Assembly: GCF_010811875.1 (NCBI RefSeq)
Contig: NZ_VKHP01000007.1
Span: forward strand, 28,011 to 92,010
Direction of reading: 5' to 3'
Origin: Bradyrhizobium uaiense
Lineage (GTDB): Bacteria; Pseudomonadota; Alphaproteobacteria; Rhizobiales; Xanthobacteraceae
Length of the DNA: 64,000 nucleotides
Within the stretch, counting starts at the first letter, position 1, and each line of letters begins with the position of its first letter. A program made the position numbers and the translations under genes. The notes beneath the pieces were generated by a model that searched no databases, was not told the DNA's origin, and saw only the letters and a program-made list of their open reading frames with translations. Positions 1 to 17,092 of the stretch are shown here, in pieces.

Positions 1-816
1 CGTCCCGAGCAGCGCGGCTTCGTTCTGCTTCTGCTCGTAATTGGCCAGCACCGCCTTCGGCGTCAGGATGCGCGGCCCGATCAGCGTGATCGGAAACACC
101 AGCAAGGCAACCACGGCGAGCTGCCAGTTCAGGAACAGCATCAGGATGATGCCGGCGATCAACTCGAGCCCCGGCAGCGCCGCGCTGTTGGCGAAGGTCT
201 TGACCGAACCCTCGAAGGCCGACAGATCGATCGAGAAGCGCGACAGGATCTCGCCGCGCTTGGTCCGCGCGAAATAGGCCGACGGCAGGTTCTGGACGTG
301 CTCGAAGATGCGCGTCCGGACGTCGGCGATGATGCCGGCGCCAAGCCGCGCGTCCCAGCGCTCGTACCAGACCGCGATGATCGAGGTGACGATGCCGGCC
401 ACCGCGAGCACGCCGAGGATCTTGTAGAGGGCCTGGAAATCCTCCTCGCCGAGCGCGTCGTCGATCAGGAATTTCAGGCTGAGGGGCATGATGACGTTGA
501 ACAACGTCTCGACCAGCACGCCGAAGGCGACGAACGCGAGCGGCTTCTTGTAGTTGGTCAGGATCGGCCTGATGAAGCCATAGATCGTGGAAAGCGCGCC
601 GGCGGCTTCCTTGGCGGTGAAGACGACGAGATCCTCGTCATCATCATCGTCGAGTTCGAACTCGTCGTCCTCGTCCTCATCCTCTTCGTCGTCAGCCGGC
701 GCGGCCGGCTTGGCGGATACTGCCGGACCAGCCACAGGCGCAAGCTTCTTCTTCAGCTCGGGATCGTCGGCCGCCGCACGCTTCGGATCGTCTGATGCAG
801 GAGGTCTTGGCGCCAT
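1..816 (-). CDS. ABC transporter, transmembrane domain (3' part off window)
   Basis: The reading frame is open from an ATG at 816 to the window edge, giving 272 residues. Residues 42-61 are an acidic tract in which 18 of 20 residues are Asp or Glu. A type-1 exporter transmembrane domain follows, starting near residue 77 with hydrophobic helices and the cytosolic-loop pattern around RTRIFEHVQNLP and TKRGEILSRFSIDL that is typical of fused permease-ATPase half-transporters. The nucleotide-binding domain would lie beyond the left edge, so the substrate cannot be read. An acidic N-terminal extension of this density is not part of the normal exporter fold. Identification as an ABC exporter is firm; function is unknown. 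Confidence 0.85.
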   Translation of the reverse strand, partial: MAPRPPASDDPKRAAADDPELKKKLAPVAGPAVSAKPAAPADDEEDEDEDDEFELDDDDDEDLVVFTAKEAAGALSTIYGFIRPILTNYKKPLAFVAFGVLVETLFNVIMPLSLKFLIDDALGEEDFQALYKILGVLAVAGIVTSIIAVWYERWDARLGAGIIADVRTRIFEHVQNLPSAYFARTKRGEILSRFSIDLSAFEGSVKTFANSAALPGLELIAGIILMLFLNWQLAVVALLVFPITLIGPRILTPKAVLANYEQKQNEAALLGT

Positions 817-1040
817 GAAACCAACCGATGCTCCACGGCCGGCATGACCGCAAATCGAAACCGCAGCGGCGAACGCTGCCGGTACAATCCTATGCGATCA
901 CAATGAATTCGGCAAAGCGTTTGGAACGGCCGGTGCGCGCCACACGCTCCGGTCGAATCGGGATCACGGTCTTGCCGCCGTTTGACACGTGGTTGACGCA
1001 AGGCCGATCGCCTTGCGCCAGGTACTGGTCGTCGCTGCCG

Positions 1041-3101
1041 CTAGTCGTCGAGGTCGGCTTCGACCTTGTCGAAGAAGGAATAGCGCAGGCTGTCGGAGTC
1101 GGCGTACCACTGCCCCGGCCCCTTGTTGGCGGCCAGCGTCAGCGTCCACAGCGCATCGGTGCAATCGCGGCGGTGCATCGACAGGTCGAAGCCGTTGCCG
1201 AAGAACAACTCCGACCACTCCCACCAGGTGCCGAGCTTCTTCACCCCGCGCAGCAGGTCGTAGCGATCGATCACAGCGGGCGCCATGTCCGAGGTCACCG
1301 ACGCAAACACGACGCCGCTCTTGACCACGCGGTTGAGCTCGCGTACGCCGCGCACGACCTGCTTCTCGCCGAGATGGCACAGCGAGCTCTCGAACACGAA
1401 GTCGAACTCGTTGTCCTTGAAGGGCATGTCGGCGATCGAGCCGAGCTTGTTGTACTTCTTGAGCGCCTTCGGCGTCTTGCCGTGGATGTAGCGGTTGTTC
1501 TCGATACCCCAGGCATCGATGCCGCGTTCGCGCAGTGCGCCGACCAGTTCGCCGCTGGCGGAGCCCGCGATCAGGAGCTTGTAGCCCTTCGCCCTGCCCC
1601 AGACCGTCTTGATCAGGTCGGTCAGATAGGCCGGGTCGGTGAAGTTGCGCCAGACTTCGCTGTAGGGACCGGCGCCGCGATAATTCTCGAAATAGCTGCG
1701 GTCGATCTTGTCGGACAGCGTGCCCTCGTCCTGCGCGCGGGCGCGGCGCAGCCGCATCATCTCGGTGACGATGATGTCGGTCGCGGCATCGGAGGAATCG
1801 AGCAATCCGTTCAGCGTCGAATCGAACAGATAGTCGCCGACCACGACGATGCCGGGGTGCTGCTTCGGCTCGGGGCGGTGGTTGGTCATGACGTCGCGCA
1901 CCGGCAGGCCGCCCGGCAGCGCGTTGACCGACGACAGCCAGCGATGGATCTTGCCCTCGAGGAAGTGTTCGCGCGCATCGCCGAGCGAGGCAGGCAGCGA
2001 CTTCAGCGCGGCGTCGATCAGTTCCTCGTCAGAGAGATTGGCGAAGGCGAGCGCATCGGAGCCCGCGATCAGCCAGTTCAGCACGCCGTGCTTGCCGACA
2101 TCGTGGCGCGCGCCCTCGTTGTAGACGCAGCAGCCGCCGAACGCTTCCGACATGAACCAGGCGCCCGGGATCTTCTCGCCCCAGAACGGCTCGTCGAACA
2201 GGATCGAGACGCGCAGATAATGCGCCGGCCGGTCGAAATAGGCAACGTGCTTGACCATCGACTTGCGCAGCGTCTCGCCGTCCCAGCGCATGGTCGCGAG
2301 CCAGGAGTGCGGCAGGCAGACCAGCACGAGGTCGAAGTCGCGCGTTTCCGGCCCCTTGCCGTTCATCATGTTGAGCTGGTAGCGGCCCTGTTCGGTCTTG
2401 CCGACCTTGAGCACGCGATGGTTGAGCTGGATGTCGGCACTGACTTCCGAGCGCAGGCAATCGATCAGCTGCTCGTTGCCGTTCTGGATCGAATACAGGC
2501 CGATATAGCCGTCGACATCCATCACGTAGTTCTTCAGCGCGTTGAGGCCGTTGGTGTTGTGGCTCTCGGTCGCGAGATCGGAGCGCGCCATCACCTTGAA
2601 GAAGCGCTTGGCGGTCGCGTCCTCGACCTCTTCGTCGAGGATCTGCTCGGCCGTCTTGTAGGCCCAGGGGTGCTCGTTGTCGTGGGATCCGACGCCCTCG
2701 TAATATTCGATCGGCGACACCAGGTCGCTGCAGCGCTTGCGGAACGCCTCGATCGCAGCCGCGGTCTTCGGCCCATATTTGCGGCGCATGCCGGGGACGT
2801 CGGCGAGCAGCTCGCCGTCGAGGTGCACCTGCTCGGCATCCATCGGGATCGTCTGCAGGCCGAAATGCTGGATCAGCTCGCGCAGCGGATCGGGGCCCGT
2901 CATCGAGTAATCGTAGATCTCGGCAACGCCGGCCTCATACATGGCAGGCGCGGTTTCGAATTTGCGCGTGACGACCTTGCCACCCAGGCGGTTCGACGCC
3001 TCGAAGATGGTGATGCGGCAAAGGTCGCCGAGTTTGCGCTTCAAATACCAGGCGCTCATCAGCCCCCCGGGGCCGCCGCCTACAATTGCCAAGTCGAGCA
3101 T
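1041..3101 (-). CDS. FAD-dependent oxidoreductase fused to a SAM methyltransferase
   Basis: This 686-residue protein begins with a dinucleotide-binding motif (AIVGGGPGGL, residues about 5-14) and continues as a protoporphyrinogen-oxidase/amine-oxidase-like flavoprotein to about residue 450. From about residue 490 it carries a class I methyltransferase fold: LLIAGSASGEL as the SAM loop, an acidic GIENN, and FDFVFESSLCHL as the later core strand. The two domains are in one uninterrupted frame, with no sign of a frameshift. The gene lies 224 bp upstream of the ABC transporter on the same strand, so cotranscription is possible. The substrate is not recognisable. A role in making or modifying an isoprenoid- or tetrapyrrole-like small molecule is only a guess from the flavoprotein family. 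Confidence 0.8.
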   Translation of the reverse strand: MLDLAIVGGGPGGLMSAWYLKRKLGDLCRITIFEASNRLGGKVVTRKFETAPAMYEAGVAEIYDYSMTGPDPLRELIQHFGLQTIPMDAEQVHLDGELLADVPGMRRKYGPKTAAAIEAFRKRCSDLVSPIEYYEGVGSHDNEHPWAYKTAEQILDEEVEDATAKRFFKVMARSDLATESHNTNGLNALKNYVMDVDGYIGLYSIQNGNEQLIDCLRSEVSADIQLNHRVLKVGKTEQGRYQLNMMNGKGPETRDFDLVLVCLPHSWLATMRWDGETLRKSMVKHVAYFDRPAHYLRVSILFDEPFWGEKIPGAWFMSEAFGGCCVYNEGARHDVGKHGVLNWLIAGSDALAFANLSDEELIDAALKSLPASLGDAREHFLEGKIHRWLSSVNALPGGLPVRDVMTNHRPEPKQHPGIVVVGDYLFDSTLNGLLDSSDAATDIIVTEMMRLRRARAQDEGTLSDKIDRSYFENYRGAGPYSEVWRNFTDPAYLTDLIKTVWGRAKGYKLLIAGSASGELVGALRERGIDAWGIENNRYIHGKTPKALKKYNKLGSIADMPFKDNEFDFVFESSLCHLGEKQVVRGVRELNRVVKSGVVFASVTSDMAPAVIDRYDLLRGVKKLGTWWEWSELFFGNGFDLSMHRRDCTDALWTLTLAANKGPGQWYADSDSLRYSFFDKVEADLDD

Positions 3102-3226
3102 ATCGATTCCGTCGTCTCCGGCACTGCCAAGCAGCCGGTCTAAGTCACCCTAGCAAAAGCACTTTTCTGCCTGAAGGGAAGATGAACAAACTGCGTTCCT
3201 GCACCGCAGCAGGGAAACAAAGCAGC

Positions 3227-3252
3227 AAAAAGGCCGGCAAAACGCCGGCCTT
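3227..3252 (-). terminator. Intrinsic terminator after rpoC
   Basis: A perfect 9-bp stem (3230-3238 with 3244-3252) and a 5-base loop are followed on the minus strand by a run of five T residues. It lies about 30 bases past the rpoC stop codon and closes the rplJL-rpoBC transcription unit. Confidence 0.85.
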
Positions 3253-3280
3253 CTCGTCGTTACCGTAGTCTTGCGGAGGC

Positions 3281-7483
<4,203 letters not shown>

Positions 7484-7611
7484 GGTCTTCTCCTCGCGTG
7501 CCGATCGTCACCGGCAGCAAATTCGAAACTTTTATTCAGCGCACGCCCCACTCAACGTCCGAGCGGAGCGCGAGGGCCCGGCGCGCATCGCGCCGGGCAT
7601 GATCGCAAGCG

Positions 7612-11730
<4,119 letters not shown>

Positions 11731-12171
11731 CGTGGCCTCTCATTTTCGTCGCCTTTATGGGGCGAACCTTCCGGGAGCGACTGCCATCGGCCCCGGGTTG
11801 AATTTCGAATCGTCCCGAAGGAACGAAGCCCAAGTTCAGGAATTAAATCCCGGTCCCGGCCCCCATCGCCTCCAAAACGCAAAACGACGCGCGGGGCGCA
11901 TCACTGCACCCGCCCGTCCAAACGCTTCGCTTTACGGACTGAAAAAGCCCGAAATCTGACTGTCTCCCAACGGCTTACGCCGGGTGCCCTGCCGCCCCCG
12001 CCGCCTACCGTGTTTTTCCGCTGCCAGCCCCATATGGGATGGCAATAAAGGAGATTCGAGGGTTAAGTCCACGCATCCCCACACTTTTTTGTGTCCGTCG
12101 CACCACGCGGCAACCTGTCGCACGGCGTTTGCTTGGCCCGGGAGCGCCGTTCGGCGCTCCCGGATCGCGCA
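11731..12171 (-). promoter_or_regulatory. rplL-rpoB intergenic region with attenuator-like hairpin
   Basis: This 441-base stretch has no gene I can support. Just after the rplL stop it contains an 11-bp perfect GC-rich hairpin (12138-12148 with 12153-12163, four-base loop) without a following T-run on the minus strand. In enterobacteria the same interval holds a partial terminator and an RNase III site that lower rpoBC expression relative to the ribosomal proteins. A similar role here is inferred from position and from the hairpin lacking a full terminator tail. Confidence 0.5.
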
Positions 12172-12549
12172 TTACTTGAGCTCGACCTTGGCGCCAGCCT
12201 TCTCGAGCTGAGCCTTGATCTTCTCGGCTTCGTCCTTGTTGACACCTTCCTTGACGGGCTTCGGAGCGCCTTCGACGAGGTCCTTGGCTTCCTTCAGGCC
12301 CAGGCCGGTGATGGCGCGGACTTCCTTGATGACTTCGATCTTCTTGTCGCCGGCGGCAGCCAGCACGACGGTGAAGTCGGTCTTTTCTTCAGCCGGAGCA
12401 GCGGCAGCGCCACCACCAGCCGGGCCGGCAACCGCAACGGCGGCAGCGGCGGACACGCCCCACTTTTCTTCGAGGAGCTTGGCGAGTTCGGCCGCTTCGA
12501 GCACGGTGAGGCTCGAGAGGTCGTCGACGATTTTCTGCAAGTCAGCCAT
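12172..12549 (-). CDS. rplL: 50S ribosomal protein L7/L12
   Basis: The 125-residue protein is the acidic stalk protein that recruits translation factors to the 50S subunit. It has the N-terminal dimerisation helix, an Ala/Gly-rich hinge (about residues 37-53) and the C-terminal factor-binding domain with [20 protein letters not shown]. It follows rplJ by 52 bp and would be cotranscribed with it, since L10 and L12 form one complex. Confidence 0.98.
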   Translation of the reverse strand: MADLQKIVDDLSSLTVLEAAELAKLLEEKWGVSAAAAVAVAGPAGGGAAAAPAEEKTDFTVVLAAAGDKKIEVIKEVRAITGLGLKEAKDLVEGAPKPVKEGVNKDEAEKIKAQLEKAGAKVELK

Positions 12550-12601
12550 TGTTTAGTTCCTTAAACGTTTGGTTCGAACCAGGTTTGAGATTAGCGAAGG
12601 G

Positions 12602-13120
12602 TCAGGCCGCTTCGCTCTTTGAGGCATGAGCCTGAATGACGCGTGCGAGCTTGGCCGCGGGCGCGTTGGACAGCTGAGCGAGCTTGGTCGCCGGCGCCAC
12701 GAGGAGGCCCACGATCTTGCTGCGCAGTTCGTCGAGCGACGGCAGTGAGGCAAGCGCCTTCACGCTGTCGACATTCAGGACGGTTTTACCCATCGAACCG
12801 CCGAGGATGACGAACTTCTCGTTCGCCTTGGCGAATTCGACGGCAACCTTTGGCGCCGCAACCGGATCGTTCGAAGTAGCGATCACGGTCGGTCCCTTCA
12901 GCAGGGAGCCGATGGCAGCGACGTCAGTGCCATCAAGAGCAATTTTGGCGAGACGGTTCTTCGAGACCTTCACCGACGCGCCCGCCTGCTTCATCTGCAT
13001 GCGCAGCTTCTGCATCTGGGCCACGGTGAGGCCGGAATAGTGAGCAACGATCGCAACCGACGTGGTCTTGAAGACCTCGTTAAGTTGTTCGACCGACTCT
13101 TTTTTTGCCGCTCGTTCCAC
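12602..13120 (-). CDS. rplJ: 50S ribosomal protein L10
   Basis: L10 anchors the L7/L12 dimers to the ribosome. I chose the GTG at 13120, giving 172 residues beginning with the conserved (M)[12 protein letters not shown]. It is preceded by GGAAAGAG at good spacing. The frame stays open further upstream (to 13180), but that extension is unlike any L10 N-terminus. A 14-bp inverted repeat flanks the gene (13289-13302 and 12567-12580). Confidence 0.95.
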   Translation of the reverse strand: MERAAKKESVEQLNEVFKTTSVAIVAHYSGLTVAQMQKLRMQMKQAGASVKVSKNRLAKIALDGTDVAAIGSLLKGPTVIATSNDPVAAPKVAVEFAKANEKFVILGGSMGKTVLNVDSVKALASLPSLDELRSKIVGLLVAPATKLAQLSNAPAAKLARVIQAHASKSEAA

Positions 13121-13699
13121 AGCAAGCTCTTTCCGGTTGGCGGCCTTTCCGCGAAAGCAGGACCGCCGGGTTGCACCCATCGTCCCGCCCTAAACCTGAT
13201 CCGCAGGGTACAAGACCCTTCGGACATGCCGGGCAAGACGACATCTAGAAGCCTGCCCTCCCAGAGCCTTCCGGCCATGGGCTGTCGAGGTTCGAACCAA
13301 ACCAGCTTCCCAGCCGCGAACGGGTCGCGACGTGGAGCGCAAAATCCGGTCTTCACCCGTCTATGCAGGCCATGCGATTAAGCCCTTGAAAACACGAAGT
13401 TCTCGCGGGCGCCTGCAGTCTTGGACAGGATCGAGGCACTTCAGCACGCTGAAGGCCCCTGCTCTCACTCCCCTGGAGGCGACGGGTCTCCTTCCTTTCG
13501 AGCATCCTTGCGGGCATGCGGAAAGGAATGATCTCCTATCATCTCAGGTTTTCGGAATGCGAGCACGGACATGCCAGCAAGTGCCAGCACGCCCGGAAGG
13601 CGCTGTGTAGCCGGTCCTGCCCTGCTTGCCAAGAGCAAATATTGGACCAGTTTCATATGACGACGGGGAACCGGTTCCGATCGCGGAACCGCCAGCCGC
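13121..13699 (-). promoter_or_regulatory. rplJL leader region
   Basis: This 579-base stretch upstream of rplJ holds no convincing gene on either strand. In well-studied bacteria the rplJ leader RNA binds L10(L12)4 to repress translation, and a long leader here fits that. I see no consensus promoter. The palindrome GGTTCGAACC at 13289-13298 recurs at 12571-12580 in the rplJ-rplL spacer with extended complementarity. Confidence 0.45.
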
Positions 13700-14653
13700 T
13701 CAGGTGCCACTCACCTTATACGGCAGCGGCCTACCGGCAAAGAACGCGTCGAGATTGGCGAGCACGCAATCCTGCATCGCGACGTGCGATTCCAGGGTGT
13801 GGCCGCCGAGATGCGGCGACAGCACAACATTCGGCAGCGCCGTCAGGGCATCAGGCGCATGCGGCTCCCGGGCGAACACGTCGAGGCCGGCGCCGGCGAT
13901 CACCCCGTCGGTCAGCGCCGCGACCAGCGCCGTCTCGTCGATCACGGAGCCGCGCGAGATGTTGACGACAAATCCGTCGCTGCCGAGCCGGCGCAGGACG
14001 TCGGCGTTGATCACGTGGGTGTTGTCGGCCCCGGCACGGACCGCGATCATCAGCACGCTGCACCAATCGACCAGCGCCTCCAGGCTCGGCAAATACCGGT
14101 ACGGCAGATCGTATCTGGTGCGGCTGAAATAGCCGACCTCGGTCTCGAAGGCGGCAACGCGGCTCGCGATCTTGCGGCCGATCTCGCCCATGCCGTAGAC
14201 GCCGACCTTGCGCCCGCGCATGCCGGCCTGCGGCCGCATCATCGGCGACGGCCGTGCGCCGGCCCAGTCGCCGCTCCGGACATAATTGTCGGCGACCTGC
14301 AGACGCCGCACCGACGCCAGCATCAAGGTCACTGCCATGTCGGCAACCGAGGCTGCATTGGCACCGGGGCTGTGGCCGACCGCGATCCCGCGCTTCGCGG
14401 CGGCGGCGAGATCGACGCCGTCATAGCCGGTGCCGTAGCAGACGATCGCGCCGAGCTTCGGCAACATGTCCATGGCATCGGCGCCGAGCGGCGTGCCGCC
14501 TGCGGTGATCATGGCGCTGACGTCGGCGAGCTCGGCCGCCGGGAACGCTTCGTCCACCCGCTTGCCGGCCGCGTTCAGGAGCTCATAGCGCTCGCCGAAG
14601 CGGATCAGCTGGGCCTTGGGAAAGCGCGAATAGACCAGGACCTTATCGGGCAT
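13700..14653 (-). CDS. D-isomer-specific 2-hydroxyacid dehydrogenase
   Basis: The 317-residue protein belongs to the NAD(P)-dependent family that interconverts 2-keto acids and D-2-hydroxy acids. Visible elements are the nucleotide-binding GVYGMGEIG, the catalytic Arg in NISRGSVID, the Glu in FAREP, and the His in SPHLGGHT, so it should be active. It sits on the same strand between rplA and rplJ, which are normally adjacent. The exact substrate (glyoxylate/hydroxypyruvate type or other) is not determined. Confidence 0.9.
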   Translation of the reverse strand: MPDKVLVYSRFPKAQLIRFGERYELLNAAGKRVDEAFPAAELADVSAMITAGGTPLGADAMDMLPKLGAIVCYGTGYDGVDLAAAAKRGIAVGHSPGANAASVADMAVTLMLASVRRLQVADNYVRSGDWAGARPSPMMRPQAGMRGRKVGVYGMGEIGRKIASRVAAFETEVGYFSRTRYDLPYRYLPSLEALVDWCSVLMIAVRAGADNTHVINADVLRRLGSDGFVVNISRGSVIDETALVAALTDGVIAGAGLDVFAREPHAPDALTALPNVVLSPHLGGHTLESHVAMQDCVLANLDAFFAGRPLPYKVSGT

Positions 14654-14700
14654 TGTTGTCGTTTCCTGCGAGAGGCTTCACCCACCAAATCAGAGGGTGG

Positions 14701-14738
14701 CAAAAACAAAGGGCGGAACCGGTTGCCCGATCCCGCCC
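14701..14738 (-). terminator. Intrinsic terminator after rplA
   Basis: On the minus strand, about 30 bases after the rplA stop, a GGGCGG/CCGCCC stem (14711-14716 with 14733-14738) with an inner paired section is followed by TTTGTTTTTG. It probably ends the secE-nusG-rplKA transcript, which implies a separate promoter for rplJL downstream. Confidence 0.65.
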
Positions 14739-14765
14739 CTCTTTATCTCGTCACGGCTGGAGAAC

Positions 14766-15458
<693 letters not shown>

Positions 15459-15464
15459 GGCCCG

Positions 15465-15893
15465 TTACCCCGCAACTTCCAGACCCATCGAACGGGCAGA
15501 GCCCTCGACCATCTTCATGGCCGATTCAATGGTGTCGCAATTCAAGTCCTTCATCTTCTTCTCGGCGATCTCGCGCACCTGCGCCTTGGTCACCTTGCCG
15601 GCCTTGTCGCGGCCCGGCGCCTTCGAGCCGGACTGGATCTTGGCAGCCTGCTTGAGGAAGAACGACATCGGGGGGGTCTTCATCTCGAAGGTGAACGAAC
15701 GATCTGCGTAGATCGTGATCACCACCGGAATCGGGGTGTTCTTCTCTTCCTTCTGGGTCTGCGCGTTGAACGCCTTGCAGAACTCCATGATGTTGAGACC
15801 GCGCTGACCAAGCGCGGGGCCGATCGGGGGCGAAGGATTCGCCGCACCGGCCGGGACCTGAAGCTTCAGGTATCCGGTCACTTTCTTTGCCAT
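15465..15893 (-). CDS. rplK: 50S ribosomal protein L11
   Basis: The 142-residue L11 forms the GTPase-associated centre with 23S rRNA and is needed for stringent-response sensing. The proline-rich segment [19 protein letters not shown] and the C-terminal RNA-binding part ending [11 protein letters not shown] are typical. It lies 128 bp downstream of nusG and is coupled to rplA. Confidence 0.98.
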   Translation of the reverse strand: MAKKVTGYLKLQVPAGAANPSPPIGPALGQRGLNIMEFCKAFNAQTQKEEKNTPIPVVITIYADRSFTFEMKTPPMSFFLKQAAKIQSGSKAPGRDKAGKVTKAQVREIAEKKMKDLNCDTIESAMKMVEGSARSMGLEVAG

Positions 15894-16021
15894 TTATCAC
15901 TCCTGTTGTGCCGGACGGTGCCGGCGGTTTCAGGTTCCGTGGTTCGGTTGAAGGGGCTGGCGACCGCCTCCTCCCTCCCACGGCCTCAATTGACGCGAGG
16001 CATATACCCCGCGCCGCCCGG

Positions 16022-16570
16022 TCAGACCACCTTTTCGACCTGACCGAATTCCAGTTCCACGGGGGTCGCGCGGCCGAAGATCGACACTGCGACCTTCACG
16101 CGCGAGCGCGCCTCGTCGATTTCTTCCACCACGCCGGAGAACGAGGCGAACGGGCCGTCGGCCACGCGCACGTTCTCGCCGATTTCGAACGACACCGACG
16201 CCTTCGGACGCTCCACGCCCTCCTGCACCTGGTGCAGGATCCGCATCGCCTCGGCTTCCGAGATCGGCATCGGCTTGTTTTCTGCGCCGAGGAAGCCGGT
16301 GACCTTCGGGGTGTTCTTGATTAGATGGAACGCCTCGTCGGTCAGCTTCATCTTCACCAGCACATAGCCCGGGAAGAACTTGCGCTCGGCGTCGATCTTG
16401 CGGCCGCGGCGCACCTCGGTGACCTTCTCGGTCGGCACCAGAATCTGCTCGAACAGCTCTTCCAGCCCGCGCTGCTTGGCCTGCTCGCGGATCGATTCCT
16501 GAACCTTCTTCTCGAAGTTCGAATAGGCGTGGACGATATACCAGCGCTTGTCCATCAATTGGGTGCTCAT
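16022..16570 (-). CDS. nusG: Transcription termination/antitermination factor NusG
   Basis: NusG binds RNA polymerase and couples it to Rho and the ribosome. I place the start at the ATG at 16570 (182 residues, MSTQLMDKRWYIVHAYSNFE); the frame remains open further upstream, but that part is secE sequence in another frame. The NGN domain (FFPGYVLVKMKL) and the C-terminal KOW domain (VRVADGPFASFSGVVEEID) are intact. Its start codon shares one base with the secE stop (TGATG), so the two are coupled. Confidence 0.97.
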   Translation of the reverse strand: MSTQLMDKRWYIVHAYSNFEKKVQESIREQAKQRGLEELFEQILVPTEKVTEVRRGRKIDAERKFFPGYVLVKMKLTDEAFHLIKNTPKVTGFLGAENKPMPISEAEAMRILHQVQEGVERPKASVSFEIGENVRVADGPFASFSGVVEEIDEARSRVKVAVSIFGRATPVELEFGQVEKVV

Positions 16571-16761
16571 CAGTGGATGCCCAGTATCAGGGTAATCAGA
16601 TAGCGGATGATCTGGTCCGCGGCGAAGAAGAAGATCGAGGCCAGCGCCACCATCACGAACACCATGATGGTGGTGATGGTCGTCTCGCGGCGCGTCGGCC
16701 AAGTGACCTTGGCGGTCTCCGAGCGCACTTCCTGCAGGAATTTGAACGGGCTGAAAGCCAT
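16570..16761 (-). CDS. secE: Preprotein translocase subunit SecE
   Basis: This is a 63-residue single-spanning SecE that clamps the SecYEG channel. I start it at the ATG at 16761, MAFSPFKFLQEVRSETAKV, because the amphipathic helix with KVTWPTRRET directly precedes one membrane helix (about residues 34-58) as in other short SecE proteins. A longer in-frame extension upstream looks non-coding. Confidence 0.95.
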   Translation of the reverse strand: MAFSPFKFLQEVRSETAKVTWPTRRETTITTIMVFVMVALASIFFFAADQIIRYLITLILGIH

Positions 16762-16935
16762 CGTGAGATCCGCGTCCGTCTCCGGACGATTGCAACGTTT
16801 CAAGGAATCCGAACAGCCGACCTTGCGGACCCAGCCCTCGTTTGGAAGGTTGAGCCGATAAACGAGCTCGAATGTTCGGGGAATTAGGCCGCGCCGGATA
16901 TCCGCCATCAAAGCGGGCCGGCTGCGAGTGGGCGG

Positions 16936-16964
16936 TATCTACTGCGAGACCGGCCAAACGTCAA
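16936..16964 (-). promoter_or_regulatory. Candidate secE-nusG promoter
   Basis: On the minus strand TTGACG (16964-16959) is spaced 17 bases from TAGATA (16941-16936), about 175 bases before the secE start. The -35 is good and the -10 is weak. Position is the main support. Confidence 0.3.
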
Positions 16965-17092
16965 GGTCGGCGCGGTCGCGCCCGGCCCCGGCGACGCCCG
17001 CGGCAGATCGGAACAGGGCCACTCGAATCAAGGGCTTAGGGCTGATAGCGCAAGGTCCATGATCCCCGCCGTCCGCCGCGGCGGCCGGTGGG

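Noticed and set aside
828..3143. 771-residue open frame on the plus strand
   Set aside because: It is the antisense of the FAD oxidoreductase-methyltransferase gene; its composition (His, Arg, Ala, Asp-rich) and lack of any motif show it is a shadow.
13289..13298. GGTTCGAACC resembling a tRNA T-arm
   Set aside because: No acceptor, anticodon or D-arm can be built around it on either strand; the second copy at 12571-12580 likewise lacks a cloverleaf.
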